Part shown: positions 17,056 to 25,970 of the stretch, one piece after another
How positions within the stretch are numbered: the first letter of the stretch is position 1
How the letters are laid out: the number at the start of each line of letters is the position of its first letter
Assembly (NCBI RefSeq): GCF_020523825.1
Contig: NZ_JAJALK010000008.1
Coordinates: 124,001 to 188,000, forward strand
Direction of reading: 5' to 3'
DNA: 64,000 nucleotides
Origin: Methylobacterium brachiatum
Lineage (GTDB): Bacteria; Pseudomonadota; Alphaproteobacteria; Rhizobiales; Beijerinckiaceae
The notes under the pieces: model-generated
Databases searched by the model: none
What the model was told of the DNA's origin: nothing
The model's input: only the letters and a program-made list of their open reading frames with translations
Translations under genes and position numbers: made by a program

Positions 17056-17130
17056 CTGATCTTGGCCTCCACCTACGCATCGCGGCCCATGAGGCCGGAT
17101 CTACAGATCACGCCGGCGCCTCCGAGGTCG

Positions 17131-17170
17131 TCGGTATGGTTAACGTAAGCTAGCGTCGGCATGGTTAATG
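17131..17170. promoter_or_regulatory. Two direct copies of a TTAACCAT-type site
   Basis: TCGGTATGGTTAACG (17131-17145) and TCGGCATGGTTAATG (17156-17170) are 25 bases apart. Each contains ATGGTTAA, the reverse complement of the TTAACCAT CtrA half-site described in alphaproteobacteria. They lie between the barrel gene and mucR. Confidence 0.45.
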
Positions 17171-17231
17171 CGCCGTCAACGCCGAACCAGCGCGGCACGT
17201 CCAGCCGACGGCCAGTCGCTCTTAAATTTCG

Positions 17232-17243
17232 TTTGCGTGCAAA
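17232..17243. promoter_or_regulatory. Short palindrome, possible MucR or other operator
   Basis: TTTGCGTGCAAA has 5-bp arms around two bases, in an AT-rich patch about 105 bases before the mucR start. MucR/Ros regulators commonly repress their own promoters through AT-rich sites, so autoregulation is plausible but not shown. Confidence 0.35.
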
Positions 17244-17348
17244 AGTAGCGATTGAGCTTTTCTCGCAAATCCGGTAGCGTCTGGCAGAATTCGATACGAT
17301 CCTTACGGGATTGAGCGAACCGGATAGTTGCTACGTCAGAGGTTCAAC

Positions 17349-17852
17349 GTGAGCGATAGCGCTGAAGCTGAGCAGGCCGAACACATTGAGCTGGCGGTCG
17401 ATATCATCGCGGCCTATGTGTCGAACAATTCGGTGCCGCCCTCGGAACTTCCGGGTCTGATCGGCGGCATTCACGCAGCCCTGAACAGCCTTTCGGCTTC
17501 GGGGACGGGGTCTTCGACCGTTGTGGAAAAGATGAGCCCGGCGCAAATCCGGAAGTCTATCACGCACGACCACATCGTCAGTTTCGAAGACGGCAAGCCC
17601 TACAAGACCCTGCGGCGTCACCTGACGTTGCGCGGGCTCAGCCCCGAGGCCTATCGCGAGAAATGGGGCCTGCCGCGGGACTACCCGATGACGGCGGCGA
17701 GCTATTCGGCGCAGCGCTCCGAGCTGGCCCGCGCCCTCGGCCTCGGCCAGCAGCGTCGCAAGTCCCGCGGTGCGGCAGCGGCCCCCGTGGAGGAAGCCCC
17801 CGCCGCCCCCGCGCCGAAGACGCGGGGCCGCAAGAAGGCGCCGGTGGAGTAG
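17349..17852 (+). CDS. mucR: MucR/Ros-family transcriptional regulator, degenerate zinc finger
   Basis: 167 aa from GTG 17349, with AGAGG seven bases upstream. The N-terminal helical domain (residues 11-50, HIELAVDIIAAYVSNN, PSELPGLI) is the Ros oligomerisation domain. The DNA-binding part is IVSFEDGKPYKTLRRHL..., GLSPEAYREKWGLPRDYPM. Canonical MucR has a Cys where Ser78 stands and a second His after RRHL; here only His91 is kept, so zinc binding is probably lost. Zinc-free MucR homologues exist in rhizobia. An Ala/Pro/Lys tail follows. Members repress or activate exopolysaccharide and motility genes. Confidence 0.9.
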   Translation: MSDSAEAEQAEHIELAVDIIAAYVSNNSVPPSELPGLIGGIHAALNSLSASGTGSSTVVEKMSPAQIRKSITHDHIVSFEDGKPYKTLRRHLTLRGLSPEAYREKWGLPRDYPMTAASYSAQRSELARALGLGQQRRKSRGAAAAPVEEAPAAPAPKTRGRKKAPVE

Positions 17853-17965
17853 AAGCCCGCGCCGGTCGCGGCGGATCCGTTTGACAGGACCCGCCCGGAA
17901 GCGTGACACGGCGGACGGAGAGCTCAACCTAAGAGCGTCATCTGCCGCAGCGATACACGCCGATC

Positions 17966-18964
17966 ATGGTCTCGAAGCGCTACCCGACGTCGATCGAGGT
18001 CGCCCGCCTCGCCGGGGTCTCGCAATCGGCGGTGTCCCGCACCTTCACACCGGGGGCGAGCGTTTCGGCCCGGACGCGTGAGAAGGTCCTGGCCGCGGCG
18101 GAGACCCTCGGATTCCAGCCGAGCCTGATCCCCAAAATCATGCTGACCGACCGGTCCGGCCTCGTGGCCCTGGTGGTCGGCGGCCTGGAGAATGCGTTCT
18201 ACGCGCGGGTCGTCCAGAGCCTCGCGGCATGCCTGCGGGAAGCCGGCAACCAGATCGTGCTGGTTCCGGTCGACAGCGATTACACCCTCGACGCCGTCGC
18301 GGCCCGCCTCGCGCAGTACCGGGTCGACGCGATCGTCAGCGCCCTGGCGGTCCTCTCCCAGGAGGCCGCCGAGACGCTCTCGGCCTCACGGATCCCGGTC
18401 GTCTCGTTCAACACCCCGGTGACGGCCGCGCGGGTCGGCTCGGTCGGCTCCGACAACGCCCTCGGGGGGCGGCAGGCCGCCCGCCTCCTGCACGCCCGCG
18501 ACGTGCGCCATCCCGCCTTCGTGGCCGGTCCCGCCATCAGCCCCGCCAGCACCGAGCGGCTGACCGGCTTCCGCGAGGCCCTGCGCGAAGCCGGTAGGCC
18601 CGAGCCGCGCGTTGCCGGATCGGCCTATACCTACGAGGGCGGCGCGGAGGCGGCGACACAGCTCTGCGCCGAAGGTCCGGTCGACGGCATCTTCTGCGCC
18701 AACGATCTCTGCGCGCTCGGCACAATCGACGCCCTGCGGCGCGCGGGTCGGCGCGTGCCCGAGGATGTCCGGGTGATCGGCTACGACGACATCCCGGCGG
18801 CGGGATGGGGCGGCTATGATCTGACCAGCTTCGACCAGGACGTCCCGGCCTTGGTCGAGGCCACGCTGGCGATGCTCGCCCGGATGTCCGCGACGGATGC
18901 GGCCGCGGGCGAGCGCGTCCTGATCCCGCCGCGCCTGACCGAGCGCTGCAGCACCCGGGCCTGA
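17966..18964 (+). CDS. LacI-family transcriptional regulator
   Basis: 332 aa. The N-terminal HTH is TSIEVARLAGVSQSAVSRTF at residues 8-27, followed by a hinge region near 50-60. The periplasmic-binding-protein-like effector domain starts at about 65 with LVALVVGGLENAFY, and has DGIFCANDLCALGTIDALR near 250. The ligand is probably a sugar or other small molecule. The likely regulon includes the MFS exporter 150 bases downstream in the same direction, but no operator was identified. Confidence 0.9.
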   Translation: MVSKRYPTSIEVARLAGVSQSAVSRTFTPGASVSARTREKVLAAAETLGFQPSLIPKIMLTDRSGLVALVVGGLENAFYARVVQSLAACLREAGNQIVLVPVDSDYTLDAVAARLAQYRVDAIVSALAVLSQEAAETLSASRIPVVSFNTPVTAARVGSVGSDNALGGRQAARLLHARDVRHPAFVAGPAISPASTERLTGFREALREAGRPEPRVAGSAYTYEGGAEAATQLCAEGPVDGIFCANDLCALGTIDALRRAGRRVPEDVRVIGYDDIPAAGWGGYDLTSFDQDVPALVEATLAMLARMSATDAAAGERVLIPPRLTERCSTRA

Positions 18965-19114
18965 GCAATCCGAACGGTTCAGCCAAGGCCTCCTTGCACG
19001 CGGCGCAACCGTGCGTCGCGTCTGCATCGCTATGCAAAAGCGCGATGCGGCCCATCCTTACGGCATGCTGCGCCGCACAATGCGACGCCTGTCTCCCGTT
19101 CGTAGGAGGTCGCC

Positions 19115-20290
19115 GTGCCCCCCTTGCCGATCCTCGCCCTCGCCGTCGCCTCGTTCGGAATCGGCACCACCGAATTCGTCATCATGGGCCTCCTGCCCGA
19201 GGTCGCCCAAAGCTTCGGCGTGACCATCCCGCAGGCGGGTTATCTCGTGTCCGGCTACGCCATGGGCGTGGTCGTGGGCTCGCCGATCGTCGCGATCGCC
19301 ACCGCGCGGCTGCCCCGCAAGACGGCGCTGCTCGCCCTGATGGCGGTATTCCTCATCGGCAATATCGGCTGCGCCCTGGCGCCGACCTACGGCCTGCTGA
19401 TGGTGGCCCGCGTCGTCACCGCCTTCGCGCATGGGGCGTTCTTCGGCATCGGCGCCGTGGTGGCGCGGGATCTGGTGCCGCGCGAGAAGCGGACCCAGGC
19501 GGTCTCCCTGATGTTCGCCGGGCTGACCCTCGCCAACGTGCTCGGCGTCCCGCTCGGCACCGCCCTGGGCCAGGTCGCCGGATGGCGCTCGACCTTCTGG
19601 GCCGTGGTCGCGATCGGGGTCGCCGCCGGCCTGGCGATCCAGACTTTTGTGCCCTCCGGCCTGCCCGGCACACGCGGCGGCCTCGTGAAGGAGTTCCGGG
19701 CGCTCGGGCGCTGGCCCGTGCTCCGGCCAATGCTGATCTCCACCCTGTCGTCGGTCAGCTTCTTCACGGTGTTCACCTACATCACGCCGTTCCTCACCGG
19801 CGTGACCGGGTTCTCGCCGCAGGGCGTGACCGGCGTGCTGTTCGCCGCGGGAATCGGCCTGACCGTGGGCAACCTCGCCGGCGGCCACTTCGCCGACCGG
19901 GGCCTGATGGCGACGATCATCGGCGGGTTCATCGGCATCGTGGCGGTGCTGCTGGTCCTGGCGGGGGTCGCCCATCACGCGATCCCGACCGTCGCCGTGC
20001 TGGTCCTCTGGGCGGGCCTCGCCTTCGCGCTGGTCTCGCCGCTGCAGATCTGGGTGGTCGAGGCCGCGAGCGACGCCCCGAACCTCGCCTCGACACTGAA
20101 CCAGGGCGCGTTCAACCTCGGCAACGCCACCGGCGCCTGGCTCGGCGGCACGGCCCTGACGCTGGGTGCCGGTTACGGCCAGCTGCCGCTGATCGCCGCC
20201 GCCGTCTCGATCCTCGGCCTCGGCCTGACCGTCACCGCCGTCAGTCGGACCAGCAGCCGGCTGTTCTCGGCCTCTGCGCCGGGCGCGTAG
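19115..20290 (+). CDS. MFS transporter, AraJ/sugar-efflux type
   Basis: 391 aa from GTG 19115, with AGGAGG just upstream. Twelve hydrophobic segments are recognisable. The first loop sequence is FGIGTTEFVIMGLLPEVA, the signature of the DHA1 AraJ/NepI/SetA-type exporters. GWRSTFWAVV and NQGAFNLGNATGAWLGG also match that group, and the NQ..FN.GNA segment is typical. Substrate could be arabinose-like sugars, purines or drugs. It follows a LacI regulator on the same strand. Confidence 0.88.
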   Translation: MPPLPILALAVASFGIGTTEFVIMGLLPEVAQSFGVTIPQAGYLVSGYAMGVVVGSPIVAIATARLPRKTALLALMAVFLIGNIGCALAPTYGLLMVARVVTAFAHGAFFGIGAVVARDLVPREKRTQAVSLMFAGLTLANVLGVPLGTALGQVAGWRSTFWAVVAIGVAAGLAIQTFVPSGLPGTRGGLVKEFRALGRWPVLRPMLISTLSSVSFFTVFTYITPFLTGVTGFSPQGVTGVLFAAGIGLTVGNLAGGHFADRGLMATIIGGFIGIVAVLLVLAGVAHHAIPTVAVLVLWAGLAFALVSPLQIWVVEAASDAPNLASTLNQGAFNLGNATGAWLGGTALTLGAGYGQLPLIAAAVSILGLGLTVTAVSRTSSRLFSASAPGA

Positions 20291-20440
20291 CGAATGATTC
20301 CGCGAGTCGGGCGCACGCTTCGGGGCGCCGGGATCGCGGTGTCCGATTCAGGCTCTGACGCATCGTGGCTTGCAGGGCGCGCCACCCGGCCCGCGCCGCT
20401 GTGAGGGTTCCACATCGTTGTCTGTGGGATGCGCCCGGCT

Positions 20441-20462
20441 CCCTCACCCGTGCGGGAGAGGG
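20441..20462. repeat. Short imperfect palindrome
   Basis: CCCTCACCCG-TG-CGGGAGAGGG pairs 9 of 10 positions. CTCCC..GGGAG palindromes of this kind are dispersed in many alphaproteobacterial genomes. It sits between the convergent MFS and gdh genes. Confidence 0.45.
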
Positions 20463-20492
20463 GACCCGTGCCTCATTCGGAATGGGGGTAAA

Positions 20493-20511
20493 GCCGGCCG
20501 CTTAGGCCGGC
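20493..20511. terminator. Bidirectional hairpin between MFS and gdh
   Basis: A perfect 7-bp stem GCCGGCC-GCTTA-GGCCGGC ends ten bases before the gdh stop codon and lies downstream of both convergent genes. There is no clear U-run on either strand. Confidence 0.5.
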
Positions 20512-20521
20512 GCCCATTCGC

Positions 20522-23500
20522 CTAATCCGCCCGCACCAGATCCCCGAGCAGGCTCGCCGCCACGGTCGCCTTCGAGACCGTCAGGCCCGAGGCGCTGATC
20601 GCGTCCACCGCGTCGCGGATGCGGACCAGCGGCGCGCCGCGGGCCTTGGTCCAAGCCTCGACCGCCTCCGGGCCGGCCCCGAGATCGGCCACCACCTCGG
20701 CGGTGAGCTTGCGGTGGGCGGCGGCGATGCCGGCGACCGCCCGCTCCAACGCGACCCGGTCGAACGTGTCGGCCACCGGCACGGTCCGGGCCGCGGCGGC
20801 GAGCTCGTCCAGCCGGAACGCGTGTTCCAGGGCGAAATGGGTCGCCGCCACTTCCTCGACCGGGCGGCCGCTGGCCTCGGCGACGCGCACGATATCCGGC
20901 GCGGAGATCAGGGCGTTGAGCGAGGCGAGGCGCCGGGCCTGCTCCCGGGCCATGCCGTGACCTTCGAGCACCGTCGCCCGGTCGCCGATGGCGGTGAGCG
21001 CCTCGGCATCGAGCACCTTCGGCAAAGCCGCCTCGACCGCCGCGACGCCGTCGCGGTAGCGCGCCACCAGCGGGGCGAGGCCGCCAGTCAGGTCGAGGTT
21101 GCGGATGAACCAGACGATCCGGTTGGTCAGCAGGCCCTGCACCTCGGCGTAGAGGCCCAGCTGTTCCTGCCCGGACAGGCCGCCGCCCAGCCCGTCGATG
21201 GCGAGGTTGAGCTCCATCAGGCCGAAGGCGTCCCGGGTGATGGCGTAGGCCTTGGCGATGGTCGCGGCATCCGCCCCGGTCCCGTCGACGAGCTGCGTGA
21301 CCAGGGACGGGCCGCCCCGGTTGACGATGATGTTGGCCAGAGCCGTCGAGATGATCTCGCGGCGCAGCCGGTGGCCCTTCACGGCGTCCGGGAACTGCTC
21401 GCGCAGGGCTTTCGGGAAGTAGCGCTGCAATTCGCGGTCGAAATACGGGTCGTTCGGCACCGTGCTCGCGAGGATCGCGTCGTGCAGCGACAGCTTCGCG
21501 TAGGCGAGCAGCACCGCGTATTCCGGCCGGGTCAGCCCTTCGCCGCGGCGCATCCGCTCGGTGATCGCCGCATCGTCCGGCAGGTACTCGACCGCCCGGT
21601 CGAGCCGCCCCTCAGCCTCCAGCGCCTGCATGGTGCGCATGGCGAAGCCGGTCTCGCCGAGGCCGCCGCGCTGCGCGAGCGACAGCGCGAGGGTCTGCAA
21701 CTCGTTGTTGCGCAGGACCAGCCGCCCGACCTCGTCGGTCATGGCGGCCAGCAGCCGGTTGCGCGCATCGTAATCGAGCCGCCCGTCGCGCTCGGGGACC
21801 ATCAGGGCGATCTTGATGTTCACCTCGACGTCGGAGGTGTTCACGCCGGCGGAATTGTCGATCGCGTCGGTGTTGAGCCGGATGCCGGCCCGCGCCGCCT
21901 CGATGCGTCCGCGCTGGGTCAGGCCGAGATTGGCGCCCTCGCCGATCGCCTTCACCCGCAATTCCGGGCCGGTGATCCGCACGGCGTCGTTGGCGCGGTC
22001 GCCCGCATCCTCGTCGGTCTCGGTGGTGGCGCGGATATAGGTGCCGATGCCGCCGAACCAGAGGAGGTCGGCCGGCGCCTTCAGGATCGCCTGCATCAGC
22101 TCGGTCGGCGTCGCCTCGTCCCGGTCGAAGCCGAGGGCCGCCCGGGCCTGCTCCGAGAGCGGAATGGTCTTCAGGCTACGCGAGAACACCCCGCCGCCCT
22201 CGGAGATCAGGGACCGGTCGTAATCAGCCCAGGAGGAGCGGCCTAGATCGAACAGGCGCCGGCGCTCGGCGAAGCTCTTCGCCGCGTCGGGATTGGGGTC
22301 GAGGAAGATGTCACGGTGGTCGAAGGCCGCGATCAGCCGGAGGCTCTGCGAGAGCAGCATGCCGTTGCCGAACACGTCGCCCGACATGTCGCCGACGCCC
22401 ACCACGGTGATCGGGTCCGTCTGGACGTCGATGTCGATCTCGCGGAAGTGGCGCCGCACCGCCTCCCAGGCGCCCCGGGCGGTGATGCCCATGCCCTTGT
22501 GGTCGTAGCCCTGGCTGCCACCGGACGCGAAGGCGTCGCCGAGCCAGTGGCCCTTCTCCAGGGAGAGGGCGTTGGCGATGTCCGAGAAGGTGGCGGTGCC
22601 CTTGTCGGCCGCCACAACCAGGTAGGCGTCGTCGGGATCGTGCCGCACCGTGTCGGGCGGCGGCACGATCGCCTGGTCGACGATGTTGTCGGTGAGCTCG
22701 AGCAGCGTGCGGATGAAGATCCGGTAGCTCTCGGTGCCCTCCTGCATCCAGGCCGCCCGATCGGAGGCCGGCGGCAGACGCTTGGGGAAGAAGCCGCCCT
22801 TGGCGCCCACCGGCACGATGACCGCGTTCTTGACCTGCTGCGCCTTCACCAGGCCCAGGATCTCGGTGCGGAAATCCTCCGGCCGGTCGGACCAGCGCAG
22901 GCCGCCGCGGGCGACGTAGCCGAAGCGAAGATGCACGCCCTCCACCCGGGGCGAATAGACGAAGATCTCGAAGAACGGCCGCGGCAGCGGCATCGCCGTC
23001 ACCTTGGCACAGGCGAACTTGAAGCTGATCGTCTCCCGGGGGCCGCCATCAGCGGCCTTCTGGAAGAAGTTGGTCCGCACCGCCGCCTCGACCAGGTTGA
23101 CGAACCGGCGCAGGATCCGGTCATCGTCCAGGCTGGTGACGTCGCCCAAGGCCTCCTCGATCAGGGAGCGGGTCTCCGCTTCCTGCGCGGCCCGGTCGCC
23201 CTCGGTCTGCGGATCGAAGCGGGTCCGGAACAGGTTGACGATCGCCCGGGCGATACCGGGATGGCGGCTCAGCGTGCCGGCCATGTAATCCTGGCCGTAG
23301 CGGATCCGCAGCTGGCGCAGATAGCGCCCGAGCGCCCGGAGCAGGGCCGCATCCCGCCAGGGGAGGGCGGCTTCCAGCACGAGTCGGTTGTAGCCGTCGG
23401 ATTCCGCCGCGCCGTCGGCCAATGCCAGCATCGCCTCCTCGAGGGGCTGCTCCAGCGTGGCGAGATCGATCGCAGCGCCGCTGGCGCGCTCGAGCCGCAT

Positions 23501-25366
23501 GTCGTGCAGCCAGATCCGGGCGGACTCGTCGAGCCCCGCCGGCCGGACCCGGTAGGTTCGCTCGTCAATGACGCGGAACCCCAGATTCTCCAGCACAGGC
23601 ACCCGGTCGGACAGGGCGATGGCGGTACCGCGGGAGAAGACCTTCAGGCGGACTTGCGCGTCGGAATCACCGGCCCGGCGCCCGAGATGCACGGCGCGCG
23701 GCCGTGCGTCGCTCAGCGCCTCGAGGATGGCGATGTCGGCGACCGCCGCGTCCGGCGGGAAGTTGTCCCGGTAGGCCGCCGAGAACGCCTCGGCGTAGCG
23801 CGCCGCCAGCTGGCGGGCCTGGCCGCCATCATGCGCCTCCGCCAGGGCCGCGCCCAGGGCGTCGCCCCAGGTGCGGACCAGCGCGGCGATGCCGGCCTCC
23901 AGGACGGCGGGGTCCTGCTCCGGCGCACCCTCGTCGGGCAGGCCGATGATGTAGTGGGTCCGGGCCAGGGGACCTTCGGGCAGCTCCGAATAGGCCGCAC
24001 TCGGCCGGCCGCCGTAGGCCTCGGCCAGATAGGCGGCGATCCGGGCGCTCACGGTCGAATCGAACCGGTCCTTCGGCACGAAGACCAGCAGCGACACGAA
24101 ACGGCCGAACCGGTCCGGGCGCGACAGCACCCGGATCCGCGGCCGGTCGGCGAGGTTGGCGATCGCCAGGGTGAACCGGTACAGGCGCTCGATATCGATC
24201 TGGAACAGCTCGTCCCGCGGGTAGGTCTCCAGCACCGCCAGCAGGCTGCGCCCGGCATGGCTGGTCGGGTCGAGGCCGGCCCGCTCGGCCACCGCCTCGA
24301 CCTTGCGGCGCAGCACCGGCACCTCGCGCGCCGGGCTGGTATAGGCGGCGGCCGTGAACAGGCCGACGATCCGCACCTCGCCCGAGAGCTTGCCGGTGGC
24401 CGAGAACAGCTTCACGCCGATATAGTCGAGATACGACACCCGGTGGACGCGGGACTTCGCGCTCGCCTTGGTGATGATCAGCGCCTGCGGCTCCTCCAGG
24501 AAGGCGAGGATTTCCGGCGTGTAATCCACCGGCGTCCGGCCCCGGCGCAGGGGCGTGGTCCCCGGATCGCGCAGCACACCAAGGCTCGACCCCTCGATCA
24601 GCGGATGCGCGTCGCCGGCGATGCCGTGCTGGCGCATCCCCAGCACTAGGAACTGCCCGTCCCGCAGCCAGTCCAGGAAGGCGCGCGCCTCGGCGATCTC
24701 GGCCTCCGGCAGCGGGGAGGGGGCGCGGCCGAGGCTGTCGGACAGCTCGGCGATCCGGGCCAGCATGGCATCGTGGTCGTCGCTCGCCAGGGCCACGTCC
24801 CGGTAGACCTGGGCGAGGGCGTCCACCAGCCGCTCGCGGGCCTCGCCGTCGAGGCGGCCGAGATGGAGATGGATGAAGCTCTCGCGCGCCAGGCTGCCAT
24901 GGGCGTCGGCGGTGGTCTCGCCGACCACGCGCACCAGCGCGCCGGACGCGTCGCGCTCGACCCCGAGAATCGGGTGGGCGACGAGATCCGGTGTCAGGCC
25001 CTGCTCGGTGAGCTCGGCGAGGGTCGAGTCCAGCAGGAACGGGCGGTTGTCGTTGACGATCTCGACGATCGTCATCTCCCGGGGCCGACCGTCGCGCACC
25101 AGCGCGACGTCGCTCAGATGCACCCGGGCCGGATCGCCGGGCCTGCGCGGCTCGGACAGGAGGGCGCGCGCCCGGACCGCGAGATCGGCGACCGCATCGG
25201 CCGGGTAGGGGGCCAGATCTTCGGGGGTCACGCGCCCGAACAGGTCGCGGACGAAGCCGCCGGGGCCGCCCTGCTCGGCGACGGTCTCGGCCGCGGCCTC
25301 GATGAGCCCTGTCCGGGCCGACTTCTGTTCCGAGGATGACAACGCCGTGGCGGTTTCCAATGTCAT
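20522..25366 (-). CDS. gdhB: NAD-specific glutamate dehydrogenase, large (about 180 kDa) class
   Basis: 1614 aa from ATG 25366; a longer frame to 25519 overlaps the regulator promoter. It oxidises glutamate to 2-oxoglutarate and ammonia with NAD+. The length and sequence fit the Streptomyces/Pseudomonas/Caulobacter large GDH. An N-terminal regulatory half with ACT-like repeats runs to about residue 700. The catalytic core then begins: GGLRWSDRPEDFRTE near 825 and KNAVIVPVGAKGGF near 850, holding glutamate-binding lysines. A Rossmann-like NAD region with VGVGDMSGDVFGNGM follows near 1000. The gene is alone on its strand and divergent from a MarR regulator. The symbol follows Pseudomonas usage. 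Confidence 0.93.
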   Translation of the reverse strand: MTLETATALSSSEQKSARTGLIEAAAETVAEQGGPGGFVRDLFGRVTPEDLAPYPADAVADLAVRARALLSEPRRPGDPARVHLSDVALVRDGRPREMTIVEIVNDNRPFLLDSTLAELTEQGLTPDLVAHPILGVERDASGALVRVVGETTADAHGSLARESFIHLHLGRLDGEARERLVDALAQVYRDVALASDDHDAMLARIAELSDSLGRAPSPLPEAEIAEARAFLDWLRDGQFLVLGMRQHGIAGDAHPLIEGSSLGVLRDPGTTPLRRGRTPVDYTPEILAFLEEPQALIITKASAKSRVHRVSYLDYIGVKLFSATGKLSGEVRIVGLFTAAAYTSPAREVPVLRRKVEAVAERAGLDPTSHAGRSLLAVLETYPRDELFQIDIERLYRFTLAIANLADRPRIRVLSRPDRFGRFVSLLVFVPKDRFDSTVSARIAAYLAEAYGGRPSAAYSELPEGPLARTHYIIGLPDEGAPEQDPAVLEAGIAALVRTWGDALGAALAEAHDGGQARQLAARYAEAFSAAYRDNFPPDAAVADIAILEALSDARPRAVHLGRRAGDSDAQVRLKVFSRGTAIALSDRVPVLENLGFRVIDERTYRVRPAGLDESARIWLHDMRLERASGAAIDLATLEQPLEEAMLALADGAAESDGYNRLVLEAALPWRDAALLRALGRYLRQLRIRYGQDYMAGTLSRHPGIARAIVNLFRTRFDPQTEGDRAAQEAETRSLIEEALGDVTSLDDDRILRRFVNLVEAAVRTNFFQKAADGGPRETISFKFACAKVTAMPLPRPFFEIFVYSPRVEGVHLRFGYVARGGLRWSDRPEDFRTEILGLVKAQQVKNAVIVPVGAKGGFFPKRLPPASDRAAWMQEGTESYRIFIRTLLELTDNIVDQAIVPPPDTVRHDPDDAYLVVAADKGTATFSDIANALSLEKGHWLGDAFASGGSQGYDHKGMGITARGAWEAVRRHFREIDIDVQTDPITVVGVGDMSGDVFGNGMLLSQSLRLIAAFDHRDIFLDPNPDAAKSFAERRRLFDLGRSSWADYDRSLISEGGGVFSRSLKTIPLSEQARAALGFDRDEATPTELMQAILKAPADLLWFGGIGTYIRATTETDEDAGDRANDAVRITGPELRVKAIGEGANLGLTQRGRIEAARAGIRLNTDAIDNSAGVNTSDVEVNIKIALMVPERDGRLDYDARNRLLAAMTDEVGRLVLRNNELQTLALSLAQRGGLGETGFAMRTMQALEAEGRLDRAVEYLPDDAAITERMRRGEGLTRPEYAVLLAYAKLSLHDAILASTVPNDPYFDRELQRYFPKALREQFPDAVKGHRLRREIISTALANIIVNRGGPSLVTQLVDGTGADAATIAKAYAITRDAFGLMELNLAIDGLGGGLSGQEQLGLYAEVQGLLTNRIVWFIRNLDLTGGLAPLVARYRDGVAAVEAALPKVLDAEALTAIGDRATVLEGHGMAREQARRLASLNALISAPDIVRVAEASGRPVEEVAATHFALEHAFRLDELAAAARTVPVADTFDRVALERAVAGIAAAHRKLTAEVVADLGAGPEAVEAWTKARGAPLVRIRDAVDAISASGLTVSKATVAASLLGDLVRAD

Positions 25367-25506
25367 CGCGCCTCTCACGAACCGGGAGCCTGCCGGCGCA
25401 GCGATAGCAGGGTGATCCGCCGTGTCGATGACAGGCGGCCGCAATTCCCGGTTCTCGCGTGTCGAACCGGACGAACCGTCAGGCCCGGCTTGTCCGCGCC
25501 GAAATA

Positions 25507-25520
25507 CGTGCATATACACG
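25507..25520. promoter_or_regulatory. Palindromic operator candidate in the gdh-marR gap
   Basis: CGTGCATATACACG is a 12-of-14 palindrome centred 18 bases upstream of the marR start codon. Its AT core could overlap a -10 element. MarR proteins usually bind such sites and repress their own and the divergent gene, so glutamate dehydrogenase control is plausible. Confidence 0.5.
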
Positions 25521-25530
25521 CATCGTGACC

Positions 25531-25941
25531 ATGGATCCTCCGACCGAGCCCTGCACCTGCGTCGCGCTTCGCCAGGCGACCCGTGCCCTCACGGCGTCCT
25601 ACGACGCGGCCCTGCGCCCGGCCGGGCTGCGGGTGACGCAATTCTCGATCCTGCGCCGCCTGGAGCGGCTCGGACCGACGCCGCTGACCCGGCTGGCCGT
25701 CGAGGCGGTTCTGGAGCGGACCACCATGGCCCGCAACCTCGACCCGCTGGAGCGGCGCGGCCTCGTGAGGATTGGGCCGGGCCAGGATGCGCGCGAGCGC
25801 ATCGTCGTCCTGACGGATCTCGGCCGCGAGGCGGTCGCGGCGGCGACGCCGTACTGGCGGGCGGCCCAGGCCCGGATCAACGCGCAGGTCGATCCCAAAG
25901 CCGTCGCCGCCCTGGCGGAAGCCCTCATCGCCGCCTCCTGA
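25531..25941 (+). CDS. MarR-family transcriptional regulator
   Basis: 136 aa from ATG 25531; GTG 25525 and 25459 are alternatives, but 25459 would place the palindrome inside the gene. CTCVALRQATRALTASYDAALRPAGLRVTQFSIL is the N-terminal helix region of the Cys-containing MarR group (Cys6 and Cys8 in the PCTC motif). The wing and recognition helix are LTRLAVEAVLERTTMARNLDPLERRGLV. Members may respond to oxidants through the cysteines. It is divergent from gdh and 29 bases upstream of an MFS gene, which it probably controls. Confidence 0.87.
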   Translation: MDPPTEPCTCVALRQATRALTASYDAALRPAGLRVTQFSILRRLERLGPTPLTRLAVEAVLERTTMARNLDPLERRGLVRIGPGQDARERIVVLTDLGREAVAAATPYWRAAQARINAQVDPKAVAALAEALIAAS

Positions 25942-25970
25942 CCGATCGTCTCGCACCCCGGAGCTTAGAC

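Noticed and set aside
22316..24649. 777-codon open frame opposite gdh
   Set aside because: It is the antisense shadow of a conserved enzyme. Its composition (His/Arg/Gln-rich) is that of GC-rich third-position bias, with no family motif.
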